A DNA stretch of 64,000 bases from Tessaracoccus sp. OS52 (GCF_020687685.1 NZ_JAJEWM010000001.1:682001-746000), one strand, 5' to 3'. Numbered from the stretch's first letter, positions 20,118 to 28,930 are shown. Program-made: numbers and translations. The notes: generated from the letters alone by a model not told the origin.

Positions 20118-21610
20118 CGCGCCAGCCGCACCATCGTCCAGGAGATCGCCGGCAGTTCCAGCTTGAGTGCGGTCCCGTCCAGCGCGACGGAGTCGTTCGC
20201 CTCCGGGAGGACGGAGGTGTCGTCGTCGGCGCTGGCGTGCCAGCGGGGGTCGTCGCTGGTGAACGTCACCGCTTCCACCAGTCGGAGGCCGGCAGGCACC
20301 TCGCACGCGACGGGGACGGCGGCGGTCTCGTCTCGGTTCACGAGGAACAGCACGCACTCGTCGTCGGACCAGGTGGCGACGGCGTCCACCGCCTGGACGT
20401 CGCCGAACTCCTCGCTGGCGATGGTGGGCCCGTCGATGATGACCCGCAGCACGTCGCCGGCGGCGTGCCGCGAGGTCAGTGCGAAGGGATGGAAGATCGT
20501 CTGCTTCCAGGCCTTGCCGCCCTTCTCCGTCCGGATGGGGGCGATGACGTTGACCAGCTGCGCCTGGTTGGCCGCCCACACCCGATCGGTGTGGCGCAGG
20601 AGCGAGACGAGCAGGTTGCCCACGACGACGGCGTCGGCCACCGAGTACGTGTCCTCCAGCAGGTGGGGGGCCACGGGCCAGTCGTCGCCCGTGGGTGCCT
20701 TCGACGGGGTGCGGTCCTGGTACCAGACGTTCCACTCGTCGAAGGAGATCCCGATCTTCTTCGTGCTCTTTCGGGCAGCCCCGACGGTGTCGGCCGTGGC
20801 CGCGACTTGGTCGATGAAGCGGTCCATGTCCTCGGCGCCCAGCATGAACTCCTGCAGCCCGGACTCCTTCTCCCAGTAGTAGGCGTGTGCCGAGACCATG
20901 TCCACGTGGTCCCAGGCCTCCGTGAGGACCGTGCGCTCCCACTCGCCGAAGGTGGGCATGGCCCTGCTGGACGAGCCGCAGGCCACGAGCTCAAGGTCCG
21001 GATCGATCATGCGCATAGCGCGGGCGGTCTCCGTGGCCACACGACCGTACTCCTCGGCGGTCTTGTGGCCGATCTGCCAAGGGCCATCCATCTCATTGCC
21101 GAGGCACCACAGCTTCACGCGGTAGGGGTCCTCAGCGCCGTTCGCGCGACGCTTCTCCGCCAGGAAGGAGTCTCCGGGCACGTTGCAGTACTCAAGGAGG
21201 TCGAGTGCTTCGGCCACCCCTCGGGTTCCCAGGTTGACGGCCATCATCGGCTCGACCCCGGCCTTTGCCGCCCACTTCATGAACTCGTCGGTGCCGACGG
21301 TGTTGGGATCGCTGGAGTGCCAGGCGAGGTCAAGGCGCTTGGGGCGATCCGCCACCGGTCCCACCCCGTCCTCCCAGCGATAACCGGACACGAAGTTGCC
21401 GCCCGGGTACCGGACCGTGCTCACGCCGAGTTCGCGGACCAGCTCCAGCACGTCGGTGCGGAAGCCGTCTTCGTCGGCGGTCGCATGGTCTGGCTCGTGA
21501 ATACCCTCGTAGACGCACCGTCCCAGGTGCTCGACGAAGGACCCGAAGGTCCGTCGCCTGACCGGCCCCACCTTGAACGCGGGGTTGATGACGAGACGTG
21601 CGATGCTCAT
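20114..21610 (-). CDS. Alpha-L-arabinofuranosidase, GH51 (second copy)
   Basis: A 498 aa cytoplasmic enzyme. Acid/base E173 is in LWCLGNEMDGPWQ and nucleophile E292 in IGISFDEWNVWY. The block RTFGSFVEHLGRCVYEGI is the family N-terminus. The ATG at 21610 is followed at once by the conserved sequence MSIARLVINP and preceded by GAAGGAGCC. A TTG further upstream would run through the operator at 21635, so it is not used. The protein differs clearly from the GH51 at 16031, which has an [11 protein letters not shown] start. It is the first gene of an operon with the GH43 lipoprotein and divergent from the ABC transporter. Confidence 0.93.
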   Translation of the reverse strand: MSIARLVINPAFKVGPVRRRTFGSFVEHLGRCVYEGIHEPDHATADEDGFRTDVLELVRELGVSTVRYPGGNFVSGYRWEDGVGPVADRPKRLDLAWHSSDPNTVGTDEFMKWAAKAGVEPMMAVNLGTRGVAEALDLLEYCNVPGDSFLAEKRRANGAEDPYRVKLWCLGNEMDGPWQIGHKTAEEYGRVATETARAMRMIDPDLELVACGSSSRAMPTFGEWERTVLTEAWDHVDMVSAHAYYWEKESGLQEFMLGAEDMDRFIDQVAATADTVGAARKSTKKIGISFDEWNVWYQDRTPSKAPTGDDWPVAPHLLEDTYSVADAVVVGNLLVSLLRHTDRVWAANQAQLVNVIAPIRTEKGGKAWKQTIFHPFALTSRHAAGDVLRVIIDGPTIASEEFGDVQAVDAVATWSDDECVLFLVNRDETAAVPVACEVPAGLRLVEAVTFTSDDPRWHASADDDTSVLPEANDSVALDGTALKLELPAISWTMVRLAR

Positions 21611-21634
21611 GCGGGCTCCTTCGCCTGAAGTGCT

Positions 21635-21646
21635 TTCATCGATGAA
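21635..21646. promoter_or_regulatory. 12 bp palindromic operator candidate (abf side)
   Basis: TTCATCGATGAA is perfectly self-complementary and lies 25 bp upstream of the second GH51 start. It shares the ATCGAT core with the sites at 17596 and 21755. Confidence 0.6.
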
Positions 21647-21754
21647 CGAAGAATGACACGCGGCTGCGCGTTCGGTCAAAGCTTCGCTGCAGGCGTTCCT
21701 GATTTACGCTCAGTTGGTCACAGTTTGGTCACGGCGCAGACGAGGGCTTGACTC

Positions 21755-21768
21755 TTTCATCGATTACC
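21755..21768. promoter_or_regulatory. Operator candidate on the transporter side of the divergent region
   Basis: TTTCATCGATTACC lies about 100 bp before the substrate-binding protein gene. It differs at one base from TTTCTTCGATTACC at 28830-28843, in front of the LacI gene at 27795. The shared sequence suggests that this LacI protein controls both the transporter and itself. Confidence 0.55.
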
Positions 21769-21868
21769 GACTATACATGTGCCAAGTGTTCCAGGGTCGG
21801 AACCTCACCGCAGAGGTCGCCAAAGTTGGCAGGTCTTCGTTTCGGCCCCACAGATCGAAAGGGCCAGC

Positions 21869-23224
21869 ATGTTCGGAAACATCAGCCGTCGTACTCTCCT
21901 CGCAGGCACGGGCGTCGCAGCCATGGCCACCGGCCTCGCGGCCTGTGGAGGAGACAGCAGCAGCACCAACCAGCCCTCGGGCTCCAGTTCGAGCGGCGGC
22001 ACAGGTGCCGGCGTCGAACTGACGTACATGTTCCGCGGCGGTGAGGACGAGCGAAAGGCCTACGACCAGGCGATCGCCGCCTTCGAGGAGCAGACCGGCG
22101 CCAAGGTGAACGTCATCGTCACCGACGCCGACCAGTACCGCACCAAGCTCCAGGCGGCCATCACCGGCGGTCAGGTGCCAGACGTCTTCTACCTCGAGCA
22201 GGGCTCCGTGATGGCTTTCGCCAAGAACGGCATCGTCAAGGACATCACCGCAGACATCGAGAGCGCCGGCCTGGACATCTCCAAGGTCTGGAAGTACGGC
22301 GTCGACTCCTACCGCTTCGACGGCGAACGCGTCGGCCAGGGCGCCATCTACGGCCTGCCCAAGGATGTCGGGCCGTTCTCCTTCGGCTACAACAAGACCA
22401 TGTTCGAGGAGTTGGGCATCCCGCTGCCGGACAAGGACAAGCCCTACACCTGGGCCGAGTTCCGCGACGTCGCCAAGCAGCTCACCTCCCCGGAGGAAGA
22501 GCGCTGGGGAACCGGACTCAACGTGGTGTGGAACCTCCAGGCGTGGGTCTGGTCCAACGGCGGGGACTGGGCTGACCCCGAGCGTCGCACCGTCACCATC
22601 GACACCCCCGAGTTCGCCGAGGCACTGCAGGACTTCGCCGACATCCAGATCGTCGACGGCTCCACGCCGTCGATCGAGCAGGCGCAGACCATGGACACCT
22701 ACCAGCGCTGGATGCGCGGCCAGATCGGCTTCTTCCCCGTCGGTCCTTGGGACGTCAGCACCTACCAGGGCCTGGACTTCGAGTGGGACCTGATCCCGTA
22801 CCCGGTCGGCAAGACCGGCGAGACCGCCACCTGGCTCGGCTCACTGGGCATCTCGGTGTCCAACAAGACCAAGAACGCCGAACTGGCCACCCAGCTGGCC
22901 ATGTTCCTGTCCGCCGACGAGGACGCGCAGCGCACGCTCTACCAGGCTGGCGTGCAGATCCCGAACCTGGTGGACATGGCCAAGGGTGAGTACCTGGAGG
23001 CGGAGGGCGCGCCCGCGAACAAGGAGGAGTTCATCCAGGTCGCCGAGGACTACGGTCGGGCGCTGCCGGCGGCCACCACCTGGACCCCCGAGTGGTACGA
23101 CGACTTCTGGGTGGGCATCCAGCCCGTCCTCGACGGCAAGACCACCGCCGCCGACTACGTCGCCCAGCTGCAGCCCCAGATGCAGCAGAAGCTTGACGCG
23201 GCCAACCAGGCCGCGGGCATCTGA
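21869..23224 (+). CDS. ABC transporter substrate-binding lipoprotein for sugars
   Basis: A 451 aa extracellular solute-binding protein of family 1 (MalE/UgpB/AraN type). The N-terminus has a twin-arginine element SRRTLLAG followed by a lipobox TGLAAC (cysteine near residue 26), so it is probably exported by Tat and lipid-anchored. A serine/glycine-rich linker follows, then the two-lobed fold (YMFRGGEDERKAYDQAIAAF, KDVGPFSFGYNKTMF). The ATG at 21869 has a GAAAGGG site and keeps the signal peptide intact. It heads the operon of two permeases and a GH43 enzyme, so arabino-oligosaccharides are the likely cargo. Confidence 0.9.
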   Translation: MFGNISRRTLLAGTGVAAMATGLAACGGDSSSTNQPSGSSSSGGTGAGVELTYMFRGGEDERKAYDQAIAAFEEQTGAKVNVIVTDADQYRTKLQAAITGGQVPDVFYLEQGSVMAFAKNGIVKDITADIESAGLDISKVWKYGVDSYRFDGERVGQGAIYGLPKDVGPFSFGYNKTMFEELGIPLPDKDKPYTWAEFRDVAKQLTSPEEERWGTGLNVVWNLQAWVWSNGGDWADPERRTVTIDTPEFAEALQDFADIQIVDGSTPSIEQAQTMDTYQRWMRGQIGFFPVGPWDVSTYQGLDFEWDLIPYPVGKTGETATWLGSLGISVSNKTKNAELATQLAMFLSADEDAQRTLYQAGVQIPNLVDMAKGEYLEAEGAPANKEEFIQVAEDYGRALPAATTWTPEWYDDFWVGIQPVLDGKTTAADYVAQLQPQMQQKLDAANQAAGI

Positions 23225-23288
23225 TCCACGTGTCGTCCCAGGGGCGGGACCCGGCCGGGTCCCGCCCCTCCTACCGGGAAGGGTGCGC

Positions 23289-24242
23289 ATGAGTACCACC
23301 ACCGAGCCGTTGCGGACCGCCGCGCGCGAGGCGCCGCCGTCGCCGTCGCGGCCCCGCAAGAGCACGCTCTACCGCCGGGAGAACTTCGTGGCCGCAGCGT
23401 TCATCGCGCTGCCGTTGCTCGGGTTCCTCGTGTTCGCCATCGGACCGTTCCTCTACAGCGTTTACGCGTCTTTCACGAACTGGAACATGCTGAGCGCACC
23501 CACTTGGGTGGGCCTCGCCAACTACGCCCAGGCCTTCGGCGACCCGTACTTCATCAAGTCGTTGGGCAACACCTTCTTCTACATGATCGGGATTCCGATC
23601 GGACTGGTGCTCTCGCTCACCCTCGCGCTGGCGATGAACCGTCGCATGCCCGGCCGCGCCTTCTTCCGCAGCATCTACTACGTTCCGGTGGTCTCCTCGC
23701 TGGCCGCGGTCTCGATCCTTTGGCAGTGGGCCTACAACGGGGACTTCGGGCTGGTCAACCAGGTGCTGGACATTTTCGGGATCGACGGCCCGAACTGGTT
23801 GATGGACACCAACACGGTCAAGCCGGCACTGATCATCATGGCCGTCTGGAAGGGTCTGGGCTACTCGATGCTGCTCTACCTCGCCGCCCTGCAGAGCGTC
23901 CCGCGCTCGTTGTACGAGGCTGCGGAGCTCGACGGCGCCAGCAGCTTCAAGCGGTTCTGGCACATCACGCTGCCGATGGTGCAGCCCGTGACCTTCTTCC
24001 TCGTGGTCACCAGCGTCATCGCCGGCTCCCAGATCTTCACCGAGATCAACATCATGACCCCCACCGGTGGTCCGGAGTACTCATCGGCCTCCATCGTCTG
24101 GTACATCTGGCGCCAGGCCTTCTCGAGCCTGTCCATGGGATATGCCTCCGCCATGGCCGTCCTGCTCGGACTCCTTGTGTTCGTGATCACCGCCATCCAG
24201 TTCTGGATCAACGCCCGCAACAACTCGGACGGGGCTGAGTGA
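23289..24242 (+). CDS. ABC sugar transporter permease (MalF/AraP type)
   Basis: A 317 aa inner-membrane permease with six predicted helices. The first is FVAAAFIALPLLGFLVFAIGPFLYSVYASF at about 37-66. The EAA coupling loop reads YEAAELDGASSFKRFWHITLPM. The N-terminal 30 residues are a proline/arginine-rich cytoplasmic tail. The ATG at 23289 lies 64 bp after the binding-protein stop and 6 nt after GGGAAGGG. With the next gene it forms the channel of a CUT1 importer. No ATPase gene is found in the window. Confidence 0.9.
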   Translation: MSTTTEPLRTAAREAPPSPSRPRKSTLYRRENFVAAAFIALPLLGFLVFAIGPFLYSVYASFTNWNMLSAPTWVGLANYAQAFGDPYFIKSLGNTFFYMIGIPIGLVLSLTLALAMNRRMPGRAFFRSIYYVPVVSSLAAVSILWQWAYNGDFGLVNQVLDIFGIDGPNWLMDTNTVKPALIIMAVWKGLGYSMLLYLAALQSVPRSLYEAAELDGASSFKRFWHITLPMVQPVTFFLVVTSVIAGSQIFTEINIMTPTGGPEYSSASIVWYIWRQAFSSLSMGYASAMAVLLGLLVFVITAIQFWINARNNSDGAE

Positions 24243-24243
24243 C

Positions 24244-25095
24244 ATGGCCGCAACACTTGCGCAGAAGCGCTACCGCACCGGCAACATCATCGTCGCCATC
24301 GCCCTGTTGATCGGCGGCATCGTGATGGTCGCCCCACTGCTGTGGATGATCTCCACCTCCCTCAAGACCCAGGAGGGCGTGTTCTCACTCCCTCCCGAGT
24401 GGATCCCGCCGGAGCCCCAGTGGCACAACTACGTCCGGGTCTGGTCCGCCGGGCCCCTGCTGGCAGGCATCAAGAACTCGCTGATCGTCTCGCTGACCGT
24501 CACCATCGTCGGGTCCATCACCTCCACCCTGGCGGCCTTCGCGTTCGCCAAGCTGCGGATGCCCGGCAAGAACGGCATCTTCCTGTTCATGCTCGCAGGG
24601 CTGATGGTCCCCTTCCCGACGCTGATGATCCCGCAGTTCGTGATGTTCGCCAACATTGGCTGGGTCGACACGCTGCTGCCCCTCATCGTGCCGGGCCTGT
24701 TCGGCAACATCATGATGATCTTCTTCCTCCGTCAGTACTTGACATCGGTGCCGGACTCCCTGATCGAAGCCGCGAAGATCGACGGCGCCGGATACCTGAG
24801 GATCTTCTCCTCGATCATCCTGCCCCTGATCCGCCCGGCCATCGCCGCCCAGTTCATCCTCTGGTTCATGGCGGTGTGGAACGACTACCTCGCCCCGCTG
24901 ATCTACCTGAACACGCCCGAGAAGCAGACCCTCCAGGTGGTCATCGCGAACTTCAATGCCAACTACGCCATCCAGACCGACTACCCGATGATCATGGCTG
25001 CCTCGGTGATCGCGCTCGTCCCGGTCTTCGTGATCTTCGTGGTCTTCCAGCGTCAGATCATCGAGTCCGTGGCGCTGACCGGAACGAAGGGCTGA
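24244..25095 (+). CDS. ABC sugar transporter permease (MalG/AraQ type)
   Basis: A 283 aa permease with six predicted membrane helices. The EAA motif is IEAAKIDGAGYLRIFSSIILPLIRPA. The start and the end (QRQIIESVALTGTKG) match the MalG family; such proteins commonly finish with the consensus G-x-K-G. The ATG at 24244 follows the previous stop by one base, so translation is coupled. Together with the gene before it this is the membrane part of the arabino-oligosaccharide importer. Energy would come from a shared MsiK/MsmK-type ATPase encoded elsewhere, as is common in actinobacteria. Confidence 0.9.
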   Translation: MAATLAQKRYRTGNIIVAIALLIGGIVMVAPLLWMISTSLKTQEGVFSLPPEWIPPEPQWHNYVRVWSAGPLLAGIKNSLIVSLTVTIVGSITSTLAAFAFAKLRMPGKNGIFLFMLAGLMVPFPTLMIPQFVMFANIGWVDTLLPLIVPGLFGNIMMIFFLRQYLTSVPDSLIEAAKIDGAGYLRIFSSIILPLIRPAIAAQFILWFMAVWNDYLAPLIYLNTPEKQTLQVVIANFNANYAIQTDYPMIMAASVIALVPVFVIFVVFQRQIIESVALTGTKG

Positions 25096-25096
25096 C

Positions 25097-26338
25097 ATGG
25101 AACCCGACTACCTGGCCGCCGCCACCTCCGGCAGCGGCGGGGACCCCGCTGCCTGGGGCGCCCACGACCCGACGATCGTGAGGGCGCGCGACGGGCGCTG
25201 GTTGATGTTCTCCACCGACACCGCCGTCGCCGGCGGGCCCGGCGCCGGCGCGCAGATCCGTCAGTCCGACGACCTGGTCCACTGGAGGTGGTTCGGACAC
25301 GCCTTCGACGGGGTCCCCTCGGACGCGGCCCAGTGGAGCAACGCCATCGGCATCTGGGCACCGGAGGTGATCCGGCGCGGCGATGAGTACAGGATGTACT
25401 ACTCGGTCAGCTCATTCGGCTCCCGCACCTCGGCGATCGGCCTGGCCACCGCACCCGACGCCACCGGCCCCTGGCAGCACCGGGAACTGGTCGTCTCCAC
25501 CCATCACGAGACGAGCGAGGTCAACGCGATCGACGCGGCTGTCGTCGTCGACTCAGACGGCTCAGACTGGCTGCTCTACGGGTCCTTCTTCGGCGGGCTG
25601 CGCATCCTGCCCCTCGGGGCCGATGGGCGGCCGTTGGTCACCGACGACGTCGGCACCTCCGTCGTCCGAAGGGCGCGTTCGATCAACGGCGCCGTCGAGG
25701 GTGGCCACGCCATCTACGACGAGGAGTCGGGCACTTATGCGCTGTTGTGCTCCTTCGACTCCCTCTTCGACACCTACAACGTGCGGGTGGCGCGGGCGAC
25801 GTCGGTGACCGGTCCCTACGTGGATCCTCTGGACCGGCCGATGATCGACACCTCGGAGCCGCCGACGCAGGTGGGGGCGGTGATCCTCGCCGGTTACGAG
25901 GCCCCCGACGGCACGACCTGGATCGCGCCCGGTCACAGCTCCCATCTGGTCACCGACTCCGGCGTGTTCCTGGTGCACCACGTCCGCGACGGGTCGGACC
26001 CCACTCGGCACACCGCCCACGTCCGCCGTCTCGAGTGGACTCGCACCGGCTGGCCACTGGCCAGTCCGCTGCCCTGGGGTGGGCCCGTGGCGTCGGTCCC
26101 GGGTGATCTGGGGGGCGAGTGGCTGTTCTACAGCCTCGACGCCGAGGCGAAGTCGCCCCACCGACCGCGTCGCGTCGATCTTGCCGCCGAAACCTTCACC
26201 GCGCTTGCCGAGTCCGGCCGCGCGAAGGTTACCGTGGAGGGACGCGATTTCGAGGCAGTACTGTTCGTCGAGGCCGACGGTGTTGCCGTGGCCGGGATGG
26301 ATGAGCGAGGCGTGGTGGGGTGGCTGGTCAAGGCGTGA
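25097..26338 (+). CDS. Cytoplasmic GH43 arabinanase/arabinosidase
   Basis: A 413 aa GH43 enzyme without a signal peptide. The propeller carries AHDPTIVRARDGRW, GIWAPEVIRRGDEYRMYYSVS, AIDAAVVVDSDGSDW and AVEGGHAIYDEESG. The aspartate of the second site is shifted in an IDAAV context (usually IDP), a change to check. The C-terminal 90 residues form an extra beta domain (DLAAETFTALAESG and FEAVLFVEADG). The ATG at 25097 is one base after the permease stop. It sits inside the transporter operon, so it probably cleaves imported arabino-oligomers. Confidence 0.82.
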   Translation: MEPDYLAAATSGSGGDPAAWGAHDPTIVRARDGRWLMFSTDTAVAGGPGAGAQIRQSDDLVHWRWFGHAFDGVPSDAAQWSNAIGIWAPEVIRRGDEYRMYYSVSSFGSRTSAIGLATAPDATGPWQHRELVVSTHHETSEVNAIDAAVVVDSDGSDWLLYGSFFGGLRILPLGADGRPLVTDDVGTSVVRRARSINGAVEGGHAIYDEESGTYALLCSFDSLFDTYNVRVARATSVTGPYVDPLDRPMIDTSEPPTQVGAVILAGYEAPDGTTWIAPGHSSHLVTDSGVFLVHHVRDGSDPTRHTAHVRRLEWTRTGWPLASPLPWGGPVASVPGDLGGEWLFYSLDAEAKSPHRPRRVDLAAETFTALAESGRAKVTVEGRDFEAVLFVEADGVAVAGMDERGVVGWLVKA

Positions 26339-27021
26339 TCACGCGTGCTGAGCCCCGACGCGGAGTCGGCTGGGCAGGCACGGCCATGTCCTGGCTTGGC
26401 AGGGCCACCCAACTGGTCGAGGTGACCGCCTGCTGGGTCTTGGGCGTGATGGCCGGTGGGATAGTCCTTGGTTGGCTCCCCGCGGGAGTCGCTGCTGGTT
26501 CCGTGCTCCACAAGTTGACGGGGCCAGAGCCGAGCGATCGGCCGATCGCGGAGTTCTTCGAAGTCTGGCGCTCCAACCTCGGCCGCGCGAACGCCGTCGG
26601 CTGGCCGGCGACGATCGCCATTCCGGTGCTCCTGCTCGACCTGTGGATCCTGTCCCATGGTGGCCCTTCCTGGTTGGCGGTTGTCGTCGTCGCGAACATG
26701 GTGTTCGCGGCGTGGCTGGTGCTCGCCGTCGGTTATCTGATGAGCCTGCTGATGTTGGCCGAGACCCACAGCCTGCCCATGGCCAGGCTCTGGCGGACCT
26801 CGCTGGTAATGCCCCTCGCCTCGCCCGGGACAACGCTGATCTGGCTGGTGTGTCTTGGGCTTCTGGCTGTCGTGGCGAGGTTCGTGCCCATCGTCGCGGT
26901 GCTCTGCGCGCCGGGTTACGTGATCCTGGTGACCAGCTGGCTCACACGTCGGCGCCTGCACAACGCCGGTGTCGCGCACGATTCCGAGCAGGAACTGCTG
27001 GCCGAGGTCGCTCCGCACTAG
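26335..27021 (+). CDS. DUF624 (YesL-type) membrane protein
   Basis: A 228 aa membrane protein of the DUF624/YesL family, which is usually found in operons for oligosaccharide uptake but has no established biochemical role. About five hydrophobic helices are seen (VEVTACWVLGVMAGGIVLGWLPAG, IAIPVLLLDLWIL, LAVVVVANMVFAAWLVLAVGYLMSLL, TLIWLVCLGLLAVVARF and IVAVLCAPGYVILV). The GTG at 26335 overlaps the GH43 stop (GTGA). A GTG at 26320 would add five residues. The association with an importer is typical and supports an accessory role in sugar uptake or its regulation. Confidence 0.75.
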   Translation: MITRAEPRRGVGWAGTAMSWLGRATQLVEVTACWVLGVMAGGIVLGWLPAGVAAGSVLHKLTGPEPSDRPIAEFFEVWRSNLGRANAVGWPATIAIPVLLLDLWILSHGGPSWLAVVVVANMVFAAWLVLAVGYLMSLLMLAETHSLPMARLWRTSLVMPLASPGTTLIWLVCLGLLAVVARFVPIVAVLCAPGYVILVTSWLTRRRLHNAGVAHDSEQELLAEVAPH

Positions 27022-27167
27022 CCGCGAGCGCCGGTGTCCCGTTCCGCTTGGAGCTGACATGGTCAGGACGCGACCCGGTGCCTCCTCTCGCACTCAACCC
27101 ATCGGTTACCTCCTAATACGAACGTGGAGACTCTCGGCGCCGCTTCCCGTCGGCGACGCCGCTGGTC

Positions 27168-27740
27168 GGTTTACCAGCGTTGTTACTCGTGACCAGCCGT
27201 AGAGCGCTGGTGGCGACGAGCAACGCTGGTGAATGCGTGGAGGGCTGGTGAACCGGGGTGGCTCCGGGGCTACTTCTCCAGTCACTGGCGCCCCCTGCGC
27301 GGTTTACCAGCGTTGTTGCTCGTGACCAGCCGTAGAGCGCTGGTGGCGACGAACGACGCTGGTGAATGCGTGGGAGGGCTGGTGGACGCGTGGGAGGGCT
27401 GGTGGAGCGGATTGACTACCGGGCTGCCTACTCCAGTCACCGGCGCCCCCTGGTCGGTTTACCAGCGTTGTTGCTCGTGACCAGCCGTAGAGCGCTGGTG
27501 GCGACGAGCAACGCTGGTGAATGCGTGGGAGGGCTGGTGGACGCGTGGGAGGGCTGGTGAACCGGGAGTGGCTCCGGGGCTACTTCTCCGGTCACCGGCG
27601 CCCCCTGCGCGGTTTACCAGCGTTGTTGCTCGTGACCAGCCGTGTAGCGCTGGTGGCGACGAACGACGCTGGTGGACGCGTGGGAGGGCTGGTGGACGCG
27701 AGGGAGGGCTGGTGACGGCGGCGGGAGCGCTGGTTACGGG
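27168..27740. repeat. Four-copy tandem array of about 155 bp units, rich in GCTGGTGG
   Basis: The 773 bp from 27022 to 27794 holds no convincing gene. Units begin at 27168, 27301, 27456 and 27611 with GGTTTACCAGCGTTGTTGCT, giving spacings of 133, 155 and 155 bp. Each unit contains an imperfect inverted repeat (CCAGCGTTG ... CAACGCTGG) with an inner stem GACCAGC/GCGCTGGT, then one to three copies of a short sub-repeat GCGTGGGAGGGCTGGTG. The octamer GCTGGTGG occurs nine times, all on the plus strand: 27206, 27339, 27378, 27398, 27494, 27533, 27639, 27668 and 27688. No equal spacer pattern exists, so this is not a CRISPR array. Confidence 0.9.
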
Positions 27741-27794
27741 GTGGGCAGGGCCAGGGGCTCGGAGGCGACGGCGAACGGTGCCGGACCGCTGGGG

Positions 27795-28814
27795 TCAGCT
27801 CGACGACTCGCGGATCTTGAGTTCGAAGTCCGCGTAGACACGCTGGATTGGTTGGCGCGCCTCCATCGCCTTGCTGGACTCGGAGATCCTGAGTGCCAGG
27901 AGCTCGACGGCTCGGCGGGCGATCTCCTCCCTGCCGGGGGAGACGCTGCTGAGCGTGGGGCGCGTGTAGGCGGCGTCCTCGATGTCGTCGAAGCCGATCA
28001 CGGCGACCTGTTCCGGCACGCTGATGCGGTGTGCGTGGAGGCTGTGCAGAACGCCCATGGCGAGGGCGTCGTTCAGGGCGAAGACGGCGTCGAACCCAAC
28101 GCCCTCCCCGATCAGGGCGTCGGTGGCTTCGGCGCCGGTGTTGCGGTGCCAGAGGCCGGTGGCCCGGACGAGCCGCTCGTCGACGTCGATCCCCGCGTCG
28201 GCCATCGCCTGGCGGTAGCCGCTCTCACGCAGTGCCGCGGAGCCGACCTTCTCCCCGGGGTGGGAGCCGACGATTGCGATGCGTCGCCTCCCAGATGCCA
28301 GCAGGTGCCTGGTGGCGGCCCTGGCGGCCTCGACGTTGCTCATGGTGATGTGGTCGTTGGTCGAGCCGAACACCCGCTCGCCGAGCAGCACCATGGGGAA
28401 GTCCACCTTGAACAGGTGGACGTCGTCCTGCCCGAGCGCCAGCGGCGAGAACATCAGCCCGTCGGTCATGAAGCGGCGCTGCCCGTGGAGGACGTCGATC
28501 TCACGGTCACGGTCGGAGTTGGTCTGCTCGATCAGGACACGAAGGCCCACTTTCTCGGCCTCCTGGATCACCGAGTCCGCGAGTTCGGCGAAGTAGGGAA
28601 GCTTCAGCTCCGGCAGCGCGAGCCCGATCAGTCCGGTGCGCCCCTTGCGTAGGTTCCTGGCGGTGAAGTTGAGTTCGTAGCCGAGCTTCTCGATGGCCTT
28701 TTGGACCTTGGTGCGGGTGGCGGCGCTCACGTGCGGCTGGTCATTCACCACGTTCGAGACCGTCTTGGCCGAGACGCCGGCTAGCCGGGCGACATCCTGC
28801 ATCGTGGCCGCCAT
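27795..28814 (-). CDS. LacI-family transcriptional regulator, probable arabinan-locus repressor
   Basis: A 339 aa LacI/GalR regulator. The HTH is at residues 6-25 (QDVARLAGVSAKTVSNVVND), followed by the hinge (ARNLRKGRTGLIGLALPEL) and a sugar-binding domain ending in PEQVAVIGFDDIEDAAYTRPTLSSV. It lies downstream of the transporter operon in the opposite direction. A near copy of the transporter operator (TTTCTTCGATTACC) sits at 28830-28843, directly before its start. That suggests autoregulation and control of the abf and ABC operons. The ATG at 28814 is used; MQDV at 28802 is an alternative. It is distinct from the AraR-like protein at 12540. Confidence 0.82.
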   Translation of the reverse strand: MAATMQDVARLAGVSAKTVSNVVNDQPHVSAATRTKVQKAIEKLGYELNFTARNLRKGRTGLIGLALPELKLPYFAELADSVIQEAEKVGLRVLIEQTNSDRDREIDVLHGQRRFMTDGLMFSPLALGQDDVHLFKVDFPMVLLGERVFGSTNDHITMSNVEAARAATRHLLASGRRRIAIVGSHPGEKVGSAALRESGYRQAMADAGIDVDERLVRATGLWHRNTGAEATDALIGEGVGFDAVFALNDALAMGVLHSLHAHRISVPEQVAVIGFDDIEDAAYTRPTLSSVSPGREEIARRAVELLALRISESSKAMEARQPIQRVYADFELKIRESSS

Positions 28815-28829
28815 GCGCCCAACCTCCCG

Positions 28830-28843
28830 TTTCTTCGATTACC
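28830..28843. promoter_or_regulatory. Putative autoregulatory operator
   Basis: TTTCTTCGATTACC matches 13 of 14 bases of the site at 21755-21768. It lies 15 bp upstream of the LacI start codon. Confidence 0.5.
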
Positions 28844-28930
28844 TTCCGATCTTCTCACATTCGATCCTCGTGATGTTCGGCGACCCAAGGGCGCTCGAAC
28901 GTACCGGTGCACGGGGTTCACACTTAAGAA

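Noticed and set aside
19118-20942. GH43 lipoprotein with a very long N-terminal extension
   Set aside because: The upstream part of that frame overlaps the GH51 gene. The start at 20117 gives a proper lipoprotein signal and an ATGA overlap.
20237-21628. A 463-codon plus-strand frame opposite the second GH51 gene
   Set aside because: Shadow frame of a gene with clear catalytic residues.
27168-27740. CRISPR array or protein-coding repeat gene
   Set aside because: Units are about 155 bp with internal sub-repeats. Frames differ between units and give low-complexity peptides.
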